DNA from: Nemertoderma westbladi
Taxonomy: Eukaryota; Xenacoelomorpha; Nemertodermatida; Nemertodermatidae
Reading direction: 5' to 3'
Assembly: GCA_032718475.1 (NCBI GenBank)
Contig: JAUCBJ010008388.1
Span: forward strand, 1 to 45,183
Length of the DNA stretch: 45,183 nt
A program made the translations under genes and the position numbers. Position 1 is the first letter of the stretch; every line of letters begins with the position of its first letter. The notes under the pieces were generated by a model. That model was given only the letters and a program-made list of their open reading frames with translations, had not been told where the DNA came from and did not search any database. Positions 10,319 through 20,410 of this stretch are shown here, piece after piece.

Positions 10319-12274
10319 TCAAACTGTTAGAGCACTTAGTTCGCCAGTATTCCTACTGTTGAGCCATTCCTCTACAAGAGCCGCCTTGCAGAATACTTCG
10401 AGAAACAATAGTTGGTCGACAAGGAAACATTCCTCTGCTCGCGGGATCATACGAACCAAACCGTTAAGAATCACCGATTCTGGTATCTGTTCTTCGGCCC
10501 GGATGTAACGTAATTCTAGTAGGTAGGAGTGCGCCTTATAGAATAAAGTCTTTCCTATAAGTTTAATAAGACGCTGTTTCAGACCTTTGGTGAATTTCAC
10601 CATGGGTGGATCGTCTATCTTCTCTTCCGTATCTTCGACAACAAGGTCGTTATAATCATCAGCTCTTTCGTCGACACTCGCTGTTATATCTTCCTGAGCT
10701 GTTAAATCCTCAAAATCCACGTCGGATCCAGAATCTGAGGTTTCATCTTCATTTTTCCTAGAAGTTAGAAAGGAAACTAGTTTGTCTTCTCCCAACCAGC
10801 CGACTGATTTTGCGGAAGTGCCTCGTTTTTCCGAGTGTTTCGTTTTGTCAATGTGTTCGGTGACATTGTCGAGGTAATCCTTCAACTCTTCGACGCTGAC
10901 GAACTCGCCCGCGTCGAGCCGACGTTGTATTCGTTCCGTGGGAGTCAACTTCCACAACTCTTCCGCCTCCTGGGCCGCACTAGCCGCGACCTGCGCTTTC
11001 GATTTTGGCGGCGTTCTCAACCGGTTCTGAGTCAAACTCTTCAGAACAACCTCTTGTACATCATCCTCTTCTTCCTCGCCTTCCAGCAACTCCTGCTTCT
11101 CCTTCTCTTCCAACTCAGCCCTTCTCTGAATCTCATCTTCCAGGTGTTTCTGAGTGTTTATATAGGAATCATCACCTGATATGCTGCCCCTGTTCCCGAT
11201 GTATTTGAACAGCCACTGAGTGGTGAACACGTGCAGGTCGACATCGCGGTAGGACATTACCATGTCATCCGACCTGTTCAATTCGTTTCCTTGAACGTAG
11301 GCCCTTCCAACTTTCATATGGTTCTCTACGAAGGGCTGATTAAGGAATTCCGCAGCCGACGGCCTTTTCGAAGGATCTCGGACTAGCAACATCTTGATGA
11401 TGTCACCAACCCCTTTACTGTAGCGTCTGGGAATGTCGGGGATTGGTCCCCGAAGAACACGGAGCGCCACCTCCATCAGCGATTGGCCATTAAACGCTTG
11501 TTCTAGAACGCACATGTCGAATATAACGCAACCAGCGCTCCACATGTCGCATTTGCTGGTGTAGCCGGAAAGTCGCAAAGCATCGGGAGCCAAGTGAGAC
11601 GCGTTGCTAAGGTAACGTAGTGACGTCACCAAAGGGTCTAGGTCTTCGTATGCTAACGAGTTGGCGGGGTCACCTATTTTAAGTAGACGACGTTTTCCTC
11701 TGAGAAACAAATTGGATGGTTTTATATTCCTGTGTAGAACGCCATGAGTGTGGAGATAGTGCAACCCAATATTGAGTTGAACCGCCCAATCTAGAATCTG
11801 AGTTTCGTCCAAAAATCGTCCCATCCTTTTGAGTTTCGCCAGCACCTTGCCTAAATCGTAACCGTCAATAAATTCAGAAGTGAAGAAAAACAGAGAATCC
11901 TCTCTGAAGTACTCGTAGACACAGACTACCGAGAGGTGATCCATCTTTATTAAACGTTTGGTGTCGGCTCTGTATCTGGAGTAAATTTGTTTCAGTTTCC
12001 TTGGGTCTTCAGACGTTCTCGTCATTTCGATCTGTTTGAGAACTTTTCTTTTGTTATTATCGTTTGCGTCTTTCACTAGATATGTGTAGCCGAATGTACC
12101 GCTGCCGAGAATGCGTTCTACGGTGTATCGATCGTGGATGAATATTTCGAAGGAATTACCGGGTTTGTTCGAAAGACCTTTGGTTTTCGATGTTCTCGTT
12201 TGAGTGAGTTTGAAGGCGTGAGATCGACTAACCCCGGCCATATTGTTGTTACTCGCAACCCGCACACTAGACAT
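10319..12274 (-). CDS. NEK-like protein kinase with degraded catalytic motifs (predicted pseudokinase)
   Basis: Single-exon ORF of 651 residues. The kinase domain spans about residues 50-316: glycine loop GSGTFG (57-62), ATP-site Lys80, and NEK-like lobes (YTSKCDMWSAGCVIFDMC; RDPSKRPSAAEFL). The catalytic HRD is HRN (181-183), DFG is DPA (202-204), APE is APD (229-231) and the helix-C Glu appears to be Asp. Loss of the HRD Asp predicts little or no phosphotransfer, though Lys80, the glycine loop and Asp202 could still bind nucleotide. After the kinase domain come an acidic, charged coiled-coil-like stretch (about 385-420) and a conserved-looking helical tail ending near LVDQLLFLEVFC. The family assignment rests on the lobe motifs; the exact NEK subfamily is unknown. 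The ATG is preceded by a splice-acceptor-like sequence. Confidence 0.88.
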   Translation of the reverse strand: MSSVRVASNNNMAGVSRSHAFKLTQTRTSKTKGLSNKPGNSFEIFIHDRYTVERILGSGTFGYTYLVKDANDNNKRKVLKQIEMTRTSEDPRKLKQIYSRYRADTKRLIKMDHLSVVCVYEYFREDSLFFFTSEFIDGYDLGKVLAKLKRMGRFLDETQILDWAVQLNIGLHYLHTHGVLHRNIKPSNLFLRGKRRLLKIGDPANSLAYEDLDPLVTSLRYLSNASHLAPDALRLSGYTSKCDMWSAGCVIFDMCVLEQAFNGQSLMEVALRVLRGPIPDIPRRYSKGVGDIIKMLLVRDPSKRPSAAEFLNQPFVENHMKVGRAYVQGNELNRSDDMVMSYRDVDLHVFTTQWLFKYIGNRGSISGDDSYINTQKHLEDEIQRRAELEEKEKQELLEGEEEEDDVQEVVLKSLTQNRLRTPPKSKAQVAASAAQEAEELWKLTPTERIQRRLDAGEFVSVEELKDYLDNVTEHIDKTKHSEKRGTSAKSVGWLGEDKLVSFLTSRKNEDETSDSGSDVDFEDLTAQEDITASVDERADDYNDLVVEDTEEKIDDPPMVKFTKGLKQRLIKLIGKTLFYKAHSYLLELRYIRAEEQIPESVILNGLVRMIPRAEECFLVDQLLFLEVFCKAALVEEWLNSRNTGELSALTV

Positions 12275-12288
12275 ACTAGAATAAATTT
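12275..12288 (-). promoter_or_regulatory. Possible 3' splice (or trans-splice) acceptor just upstream of the kinase ATG
   Basis: On the minus strand the bases before the start codon read AAATTTATTCTAG|T then ATG. This gives a pyrimidine-rich tract and an AG at 12277-12276, one base before the ATG. It could join an upstream non-coding exon, or a spliced leader as in tunicates and some other animals. It could also be chance in AT-rich DNA. Confidence 0.4.
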
Positions 12289-13830
12289 AGTTTCATTTAT
12301 TTTATGAATTATAACTACAACTATTATTTTAAGTTTTGAATTGAATCACTATGTTAATATTACAATACGACACAAGGCAATATTATTAATATTAAATGTT
12401 TAGCGGTTGCTATGTGGACTTGGCGAGGTGTGTATTAATTCAGTTGCGATTGTATTTAATTTATCTAGGCCAATAACAACTAAACAAGTTAAACACAAAT
12501 TAATTCTGGTGGGATACAAATAAAATAGAGGAGTCTATAAAACTTCCAACTCAGCATACTGTATAGTATTAACTGTATATAATTCCGAGAAGGGGGGGGG
12601 GGGGGGGGGGGTTCTACGTGGGAATTGGTGCAAATTCCAATGTAAATTATCATATAATGAAAAGGAGCAGGTTACATTGACATGTTATTCTAACTAAAAC
12701 AATAAAAGAGAGTCCGATGACGATTGTGACTTGTTTAAATCTCTGGATATGCAGTTATACAGCGGCATACATACTAACAGAGCGGCATTACATCCTGGGA
12801 CACCTGTTAGTTTCAGCCTCTAGGAATTAATACATAACTAGTCCGCTGTAAAAACATCAGGATTTAAAACCAGTTATGATATGATAATTCTGATAGATTA
12901 TATTATATGATAGATTATTATGATAGTTCTGATAATGACTATTATTAACGACACATTCTGTTCCCTAACTCATAGACCACTTTTAGCACAATGTATGCAG
13001 CAGTGCACGGGTACAGAAATGGCTAAGGTATCTGCACAACCCAATTTAGTGAAATATATTATAAATAATACGAAATAAATTTTACTTTACCAAATAATAA
13101 ATAAAATAGCATAAATTAATATATATTAACCTGAAATGTTTGCTTCCACCACCAATAAAACTAATTGATCTATTTTTATATTTATAACCAAAGACTTGAC
13201 ATTTATTCTAGTTAATTTATAAGGGAGAAATTAAATTAACTTTTTAATTACACAAACCGAATATCATTAAAGTAAATCTTTACACGTGTAAATTATTTAG
13301 AGTAACTCAACCAACCAATAATAAATAATGAACAATTACTGTTTAAACAAAATCATACTTTTCGGGATCGGGATTATATCACTCTCGGGATCCCGTTTTT
13401 CGGGATTGCAATTTTGGATTAAATTCCTTAAAGTTAATAGTATATGTGGCAAGTTTTGGGTAACACTCACTTTATCTTCTACTTCTGTAATATTAGTAAG
13501 ATAAAGTTTTATTAAAATTATTTTACAATTGATTACTGGATGGTGGTTTATTGACATAAAAATTCGATACAATCAAAACATTTCCGTTCTGCCTCAACTA
13601 TTTATCAGATATGCAACAAATTTGCTTCACTATTTATAAGGGATCGGGACCGGGATTGCGGTCCAGGTTTTTCGGGATCGGATCCCGTTTAAAAAATACT
13701 CTGTTTATGATATACAAATTTAATATATCACTTGTAAACTACAAGTTGTGTATATTTATTTATATTCAATATGAATGGAATTGACGTAATATACGAATAA
13801 GAAAATTCCACGACACATCGTACATAATAA
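12289..13830. other. AT-rich intergenic DNA with small repeats
   Basis: This lies between the kinase start and the minisatellite. It holds a long G-run at about 12592-12610, one dispersed 68-bp-type repeat (12661-12708, minus) and two related GGGATCGGGATT/CGGGATCCCG-rich blocks (about 13365-13415 and 13640-13690). No coding region was recognised. Confidence 0.5.
12661..12708 (-). repeat. Single diverged copy of the dispersed 68-bp repeat
   Basis: AAAGGAGCAGGTTACATTGA followed by CTAACTAAAACAATAAAAG is the reverse complement of the array unit at 3398-4250, with the middle shortened. Confidence 0.7.
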
Positions 13831-13831
13831 C

Positions 13832-16386
13832 CCTTTAGTTTCGGACACATTAGCCCTTTAGTTTCGCACACATTTACCCTTTAGTTTCGTACATAATAAC
13901 CCTTTAGTTTCGGACACATTAACCCTTTAGTTTCGGACACATTAACCCTTTAGTTTCGGACACATTAGCCCTTTAGTTTCGCACACATTTACCCTTTAGT
14001 TTCGGACACATTAACCCTTTAGTTTCGGACACATTAGCCCTTTAGTTTCGCACACATTTACCCTTTAGTTTCGTACATAATAACCCTTTAGTTTCGGACA
14101 CATTAACCCTTTAGTTTCGGACACATTAACCCTTTAGTTTCGGACACATTAGCCCTTTAGTTTCGCACACATTTACCCTTTAGTTTCGTACACATTAACC
14201 CTTTAGTTTCGGACACATTTACCCTTTAGTTTCGGACACATTAACCCTTTAGTTTCGGACACATTAGCCCTTTAGTTTCGCACACATTTACCCTTTAGTT
14301 TCGTACACATTAAACCTTTAGTTTGGCACACATTAACCCTATAGTTTCGCACACATTAGCCCTTTAGTTTCGGACACATTTACCCTTTAGTTTCGGACAC
14401 ATTTACCCTTTAGTTTCGTACACATTTACCCCTTTAGTTTCGCACACATTAACCCTATAGTTTCGCACACATTAACCCTTTAGTTTCGTACACATTAAAC
14501 CTTTAGTTTGGCACACATTAACCCTTTAGTTTCGGACACATTAACCCTTTAGTTTCGGACACATTAACCCTTTAGTTTCGGACACATTAACCCTTTAGTT
14601 TCGCACACATTAGCCCTTTAGTTTCGGACACATTAACCCTTTAGTTTCGTACACATTAAACCTTTAGTTTGGCACACATTAACCCTTTAGTTTCGGAAAC
14701 ATTAACCCTTTAGTTTCGGACACATTAACCCTTTAGTTTCGGACACATTAACCCTTTAGTTTCGCACACATTAACCCTTTAGTTTGGCACACATTAACCC
14801 TTTAGTTTCGGACACAGTAACCCTTTAGTTTCGGACACATTAACCCTTTAGTTTCGGACACATTAACCCTTTAGTTTCGCACACATTAACCCTTTAGTTT
14901 CGGACACATTAACCCTTTAGTTTCGTACACATTTACCCCTTTAGTTTCGCACACATTAACCCTATAGTTTCGCACACATTAACCCTTTAGTTTCGTACAC
15001 ATTAAACCTTTAGTTTGGCACACATTAACCCTATAGTTTCGGACACATTAACCCTTTAGTTTCGTACACATTAAACCTTTAGTTTGGCACACATTAACCC
15101 TTTAGTTTCGGAAACATTAACCCTTTAGTTTCGGACACATTAACCCTTTAGTTTCGGACACATTAACCCTTTAGTTTCGCACACATTAACCCTTTAGTTT
15201 GGCACACATTAACCCTTTAGTTTCGGACACAGTAACCCTTTAGTTTCGGACACATTAACCCTTTAGTTTCGGACACAGTAACCCTTTAGTTTCGGACACA
15301 TTAACCCTTTAGTTTCGGACACATTAACCCTTTAGTTTCGGACACATTTAACCCTTTAGTTTCGGACACATTAACCCTTTAGATTCGTACACATTAACCC
15401 TTTAGTTTCGGACACATTTAACCCTTTAGTTGCGGACACATTAACCCTTTAGTTTCGTACACATTAACCTTTTCGTTTCGGACACATTAACCCTTTAGTT
15501 TCGCACACATTAACCTTTTAGTTTCGGACACATTAACCCTATAGTTTCGGACACATTAGCCCTTTAGTTTCGCACACATTAACCCTTTAGTTTCGTACAC
15601 ATTAAACCTTTAGTTTAGCACACATTAACCTTTTAGTTTCGGACACATTAACCCTATAGTTTCGGACACATTAGCCCTTTAGTTTCGTACACATTAAACC
15701 TTTAGTTTCGCACACATTAACCCTATAGTTTCGGACACATTAGCCCTTTAGTTTCGTACACATTAAACCTTTAGTTTCGCACACATTAACCTTTTAGTTT
15801 CGGACACATTAACCCTTTAGTTTCGGACACATTAACCCTTTAGTTTCGGACACATTTAACCCTTTAGTTTCGGACACATTAACCCTTTAGTTTCGTACAC
15901 ATTAACCTTTTCGTTTCGGACACATTAACCCTTTAGTTTCGGACACATTAACCTTTTAGTTTCGGACACATTAACCCTATAGTTTCGGACACATTAGCCC
16001 TTTAGTTTCGTACACATTAAACCTTTAGTTTCGCACACATTAACCTTTTAGTTTCGGACACATTAACCCTTTAGTTTCGGACACATTAACCCTTTAGTTT
16101 CGGACACATTAACGCTTTAGTTTCGCACACATTAACCCTTTAGTTACGGACACATTAACCCTTTAGTTTCGCACACATTAACCTTTTAGTTTCGGACACA
16201 TTAACCCTTTAGTTTCGGACACATTAACCCTTTAGTTTCGGACACATTAACCCTTTAGTTTCGGACACATTAACCCTTTAGTTTCGCACACATTAACCTT
16301 TTAGTTTCGGACACATTAACCCTTTAGTTTCGCACACATTAACCTCTTAGTTTCTGTTTCGCACACATTAACCCTTTAGTTTGTAT
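13832..16386. repeat. 23-bp minisatellite, about 110 copies
   Basis: About 2.55 kb of head-to-tail units of CCCTTTAGTTTC plus GGACACATTAA. Common variants swap GGACACA for GCACACA, GTACACA or GTACATA, and AACCC for AGCCC, TACCC or AAACC. Variant strings recur as blocks, for example a GTACACATTAAACC unit followed by TTTGGCACACATTAACC. This indicates block-wise duplication. The array is flanked by ordinary AT-rich DNA and contains no gene. Confidence 0.97.
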
Positions 16387-16578
16387 ACATAACATTTTGG
16401 AAATAAATTTTCTGGTAATCGACCTTGATTCCATGGTAATGAGCTAAATTGAGACATTGTATTTTTCAAATTTATTAAAAATATCGATATTGAACGGAAA
16501 ATGTTTCTGGAAAATAAAAATAGCTTCTGTTCAAATGGTCGAAAAAGCCGAAAAGATAGTTTAATTTTATTATATTTT

Positions 16579-16650
16579 CCTCAATTGGTAACAACATCGT
16601 TTATTGTTTTGGTTAGAAAAAGCAGTCTCTGCAACCTGCTCCTCTCCCTT
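16579..16650 (+). repeat. Single copy of the dispersed 68-bp repeat
   Basis: CCTCAATTGGTAACAACATC, then GTTTATTGTTTTGGTTAGAA, then TCTCTGCAACCTGCTCCT: this is the array unit of 3398-4250 in the same orientation but circularly permuted. Confidence 0.85.
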
Positions 16651-16858
16651 ATTATTGTTTATCTTTTTAAACGTCTTTACAACCTTTTGACTCGTTCGAC
16701 TCTTTGACCTGAAATCATAAAATAATGATGCTTCCCCCATCATCCGTTATTTTATGCAAAAAATAAGCTGAAAACATCTGGTTCCGTTCCGTTCCGTTCC
16801 GGTATATCTAGTATTCCTTTACTTTCTTTCTCAACTATCTGGTTTTCCGATCTTCACG

Positions 16859-16864
16859 TTTATT
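16859..16864 (-). terminator. Candidate polyadenylation signal for the golgin gene
   Basis: TTTATT on the plus strand is AATAAA on the minus strand, about 180 bp beyond the golgin stop codon. The hexamer is common in AT-rich DNA, so this is only a candidate. Confidence 0.4.
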
Positions 16865-17043
16865 ACAGGAAAATCGAATATTATTATTATTAAATTAATA
16901 GAAAATGAATGAAAAAAATGGAAATATACAATTATTGCGAATTAAATTTAAACTTCATTGCAATATAATAATAATTAGTGGTGGATTCAAACATTTCTGA
17001 CTCAAATATTTTGCACCCAACCCAGAAAACCAATAGGAATAAT

Positions 17044-19608
17044 TTAGGCGATAATCAACTTCCCCCGACAACATTTACACGGCTTATATGAATCGTCGTA
17101 ATACATGTCCGGGGTCTGGACATTCGGACTCCCAATCTCCGCGAACAATTTAAGGATTTCCTTCGCGGAGTTCGACTCCCAAGGGAGTTGTTGCTCCCCA
17201 ATGACGTCACTACTATTGAGCGTTGTGATTGGCTGGAGTTCCACCGTCTCGGTGACCCCCTCCTCACCCATTCTCATTATCTCATCGTGTTTACCAACAT
17301 CCAGTCTTATAAAATCCCCGCTATTCAAATCCTCTTCATTAAACTCGCAAGAAACTTCCTCGCCTCCGTTAACAGCAGCGAGTTTCATCCGAGTGCCACT
17401 CACTTTGGAACCCCTAAGAGTTTCCTTAGCAACCGGGTAGGAATGTAGTTGCTCCTTGTCCCTAAACAATTCCATAACCAGTTGGTGGAGCCGCCCCACC
17501 TTGTCCTGGAGGGCGGCGCGTTCGGCGACCAGTCGCGCTACCGCGTCCCCCGTCTCCAACGCCTGTCGATGCAACCGCGACCGCTGTCGGTGGTACAACC
17601 CGATGTAATCCCCCACCGTGTCCACCTCCCCCTCCAACTGCAGGTTCAGGTGCTCCGCTTCCGAGAGCCGCTCCCGGAGGAGCGAGTTGCTCCTCTCGGA
17701 CTCCTCCAGGAGGCGTCGCACGCTGGTGTACTCCTCCGCGGAAACCGACGTGGAAACCAACCCCTGTTCCTCCTGCACGGAACGTTCCTGCTGTAAGGAA
17801 CGTTCCAACTCGATCACTCGCTCTCTCAGCTCCCCGTTCTGCGCTGTTAGGATCGCGGCGGTTTCTTTAGCCAACACGATCTCGTTGCCCAACACCTCGC
17901 TAACATCGTTCTCTTTCTCCGACGCTCTCAGAAGCTCCACCTCGCCTCCCAGCCGCTCCAGCTCGCCCCCCAGCCGCTCCACCTCGCCACCACGCTCGTT
18001 CGCCGCGTGCTCCGTCGCCTGTAGGCTCAGCACCAACTCGCTGTTGGACGACGTCAACTCCACCAGTTTATCCTGCAGCTCGACCAGCTGCGACTTCAGC
18101 TGTTTGTTCTGACTCAAGGCGCGGCTGATGGTGGTCCGATCACTATGGGAACGGGCAACCACGGCGTCGCGGTCCGCTGCGTCCACCGACAGCTGCTCGA
18201 CCGCGGTCCGCAGCTCCCGGATAGTTCCATCCTTGCCGTTAAGTTTCTCGTTGAGACTGAAGTTGTCCTCCGCCAACGCGACTCGCAGCCGCCGCTCCGC
18301 GTTTAATTCCTCCGTTACGGAAGATAAATGTTTCTGATACTCTTCGAAATCTTCCGCTCTGCTAGAATCGTCCGCTAAGCGGCGCTCCAGCTCGGCGATG
18401 GACGAGCGCAGCGAGCGCTCGACCTCGTCCCGGACATCGAGCTCCGCGCGCGAGCGACCCAGCTCGCCTTCCAGGACGTCAACCCTCGCCGAATACTTGG
18501 TCAACTCCTCGGCTTTCCTCTTCTCCAATTCGAGTTTGGCAGCGGAAACGTCGCGAATAGTTCGATTCAACTCGACGACGGAGGCCTTGCACTCCTCGAG
18601 CTCTGCGGCCGACGCCTCGAGTCTCCCAGGTAAATCCGACGACATATTGATCTGTTGCAACCGCAGGGCGCCGCTCGCCTCTCGAGCCGTTACCTCAGCT
18701 AACTGGGCGGACAGCGACTCGACCTGGGAGCCGCTCGACTCCAGTCGGCTGGACAACTCGCTTCGCTGCTCCTCCAACTCACTTGATAAATTTCTACACC
18801 TCGCCAATTCCTCGATCAGCGATGAATTCTCGGACTGTAAGGATAACAGTTTTATCTCGACCGCGTCGCTTTCATGGGCGCGCAGCTCGGCTTCCGCCAA
18901 CTCGCTGTTCGATTGCGCAGCCCGTTGCTTTAGAACGGCGATAAGGGTGCGATCGGCGGCCAGTTGGGAACCCACGTCTCTTAATTTATTCTGCAGGTCA
19001 GATTTCTCGATCGTGAGGATTTCTACTGCTTGTTCGAGGTGGAGGGAGTTCGACGTTGTCGCATGGGGGGAGCTTGGATGGGCGCTGGGTTGGGAGCTGG
19101 GATTGGGGTTAGGATGGGAGTTTTGGGCTATAAACCCCCCTGGGTATTCTACCGAGTCAGCTGCGCTAATCACGTTTGGTAATCGGGAGTCGGCATCAGT
19201 AGAACCAACATTATTCCAACCGCCGTCGCTGTAATCCAGGGTGGAGGGTAAATCGCTACTAATAGAATCATTTACACTAATGGTCTCGTTATCCGGAGAT
19301 TTACGTTCCGCTAACTCATAGGAACTCCGGCTTCCCGAGTTGGATGGGGACACCGACGTTCGATGAGGGGACCCGATATTATTATAAAATTTCCTCCTAT
19401 TGGGTGTGGAATGGTAGGAACTGTTACCCGGGTTCCCACTCAGATCATCACCCGATGGGAACTCAGTTGGAGCGGTTCTACCTGGAATGTGATTCGAAAT
19501 TCGCTTCTTCTTTCTTAATTTGTTGAATTCCCTTTGAGCGGCTGCCACTTTGTCGTGTCGTGACATTGTGCTACTTTTTATATCAGCTGAACCATCCACC
19601 CCATCCAT
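17044..19608 (-). CDS. GOLGA2: Golgin subfamily A member 2 (GM130) homologue
   Basis: Single-exon ORF of 854 residues for a cis-Golgi tether (GM130), which in animals binds p115 through its N-terminus and the GRASP65 PDZ region through its C-terminus. The start MDGVDG is followed by SRHDKVAAAQREFNKLRKKK (about residues 16-35), like the basic GM130 N-terminus. Residues about 55-190 are Ser/Pro/Asn-rich. About 195-720 is a nearly continuous heptad coiled coil rich in Leu, Glu and Arg. Two blocks are diagnostic: DRTTISRALSQNKQLKSQL (about 490-508) and VDTVGDYIGLYHRQRSRL (about 663-680), both close to vertebrate GM130. The acidic tail ends in CKCCRGKLIIA, a hydrophobic C-terminus compatible with PDZ binding but different from the vertebrate ending. 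The ORF is GC-rich against AT-rich flanks. Lack of introns could reflect a compact genome or retroposition; the intact frame argues for a working gene. Confidence 0.93.
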   Translation of the reverse strand: MDGVDGSADIKSSTMSRHDKVAAAQREFNKLRKKKRISNHIPGRTAPTEFPSGDDLSGNPGNSSYHSTPNRRKFYNNIGSPHRTSVSPSNSGSRSSYELAERKSPDNETISVNDSISSDLPSTLDYSDGGWNNVGSTDADSRLPNVISAADSVEYPGGFIAQNSHPNPNPSSQPSAHPSSPHATTSNSLHLEQAVEILTIEKSDLQNKLRDVGSQLAADRTLIAVLKQRAAQSNSELAEAELRAHESDAVEIKLLSLQSENSSLIEELARCRNLSSELEEQRSELSSRLESSGSQVESLSAQLAEVTAREASGALRLQQINMSSDLPGRLEASAAELEECKASVVELNRTIRDVSAAKLELEKRKAEELTKYSARVDVLEGELGRSRAELDVRDEVERSLRSSIAELERRLADDSSRAEDFEEYQKHLSSVTEELNAERRLRVALAEDNFSLNEKLNGKDGTIRELRTAVEQLSVDAADRDAVVARSHSDRTTISRALSQNKQLKSQLVELQDKLVELTSSNSELVLSLQATEHAANERGGEVERLGGELERLGGEVELLRASEKENDVSEVLGNEIVLAKETAAILTAQNGELRERVIELERSLQQERSVQEEQGLVSTSVSAEEYTSVRRLLEESERSNSLLRERLSEAEHLNLQLEGEVDTVGDYIGLYHRQRSRLHRQALETGDAVARLVAERAALQDKVGRLHQLVMELFRDKEQLHSYPVAKETLRGSKVSGTRMKLAAVNGGEEVSCEFNEEDLNSGDFIRLDVGKHDEIMRMGEEGVTETVELQPITTLNSSDVIGEQQLPWESNSAKEILKLFAEIGSPNVQTPDMYYDDSYKPCKCCRGKLIIA

Positions 19609-20410
19609 ATTGCAAAGTTAAAGTTTTAACACCAGTAGTGCACAGAGGTACGGTAGCGGTAGGCCTGTATATTTAAATAATTAGGTCAGTAGGTACCGGT
19701 ACCGTCAACTGGGGTGACTTGCCAGCTTGCTGACTTGGGCTATTGGGGTGAATTGGGCAATGCGGCCCAAGTCTGCTGGATACATGACCGAACGAAATCA
19801 GGATCGAATGTAACATAGTTATTACGTATCGAACGTCAGAACGTAACCGCAATTATGTTACCGGTACATTGGATCCTATAACTAGGTAGCGTATGTTACA
19901 TTCGATCTACAAATTACTAAGCCCGAATGTAACATCGCCAATTAAAGGAGCAGGTTACATTACAGAGGCGTGTTGGCATGTTGGGGTTGGGGGAACCAAA
20001 ACAATAAACGAAAGTTAACACATGTTACAAGATTATGCAAGTTACCGGTACTTTTATTTAAAGGAGCATGTTACAGAGGCGTGTTGGGGGAACCAAAACA
20101 ATAAACAAAAGTTAAACACATGTTACAAGATTATGCAGGTTACTTAATTGGGTCTTGGTCTTGGGTCTTTGTTTTGTACTCACCAAACTGTTTCTTCCTG
20201 TAAATAAAGGAAGCATTTCATCGGTTAACTCCTGACTGCCTGAAATCTAAACACAACATAAATAAATATATGTTACATTCGGGCTTAGTAATTTGTAGAT
20301 CGAATGTAACATAGTTATTAATTGAGGTTACGTGGAAATGGAAAGTTTTTATTTACTTCTATAAGTAAAAACGCACCAACATGCACAACACAATAAACTA
20401 AGATCATTTT
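19609..20410. other. Non-coding DNA upstream of the golgin with inverted repeats
   Basis: This holds the golgin 5' flank, a short palindromic-repeat-rich stretch (GGTACCGGTACCGTCAACTG) and the inverted-repeat block at 19886-20313. No coding region was recognised. Confidence 0.5.
19886..20313. repeat. Inverted-repeat block enclosing two dispersed 68-bp-type repeats
   Basis: The ends ATGTTACATTCGATCTACAA / ATTACTAAGCCCGAATGTAA (from 19889) recur in reverse complement at about 20269-20313. Between them are two direct copies of the AAAGGAGCAGGTTACAGAGG...AACCAAAACAATAAAC unit (19943-20010 and 20060-20112). The arms of about 40 bp and the enclosed repeats suggest a small non-autonomous transposon. 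No clear target duplication was found. Confidence 0.6.

Larger units (their letters stand above)
16387..17043. other. Spacer between the minisatellite and the golgin stop codon
   Basis: This contains one dispersed 68-bp-type repeat (16579-16650), a short GTTCC repeat (about 16782-16801) and the presumed 3' untranslated region of the golgin gene. No coding region was recognised. Confidence 0.5.

Noticed and set aside
13832-16386. Possible telomeric repeat because of ACCCTTTAG/AACCCTA-like words
   Set aside because: The unit is 23 bp and only superficially resembles TTAGGG; it lies internally between genes.
17055-18112. Several other open frames overlapping the golgin (70-164 codons)
   Set aside because: They are shadows of the GC-rich, stop-poor coding sequence; the minus-strand golgin frame has clear homology.
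18398-19234. 278-codon open frame on the plus strand
   Set aside because: It is the antisense of the GM130 coiled coil; its Ser/Arg-rich composition mirrors Glu/Leu/Arg codons on the other strand, and it has no domain.
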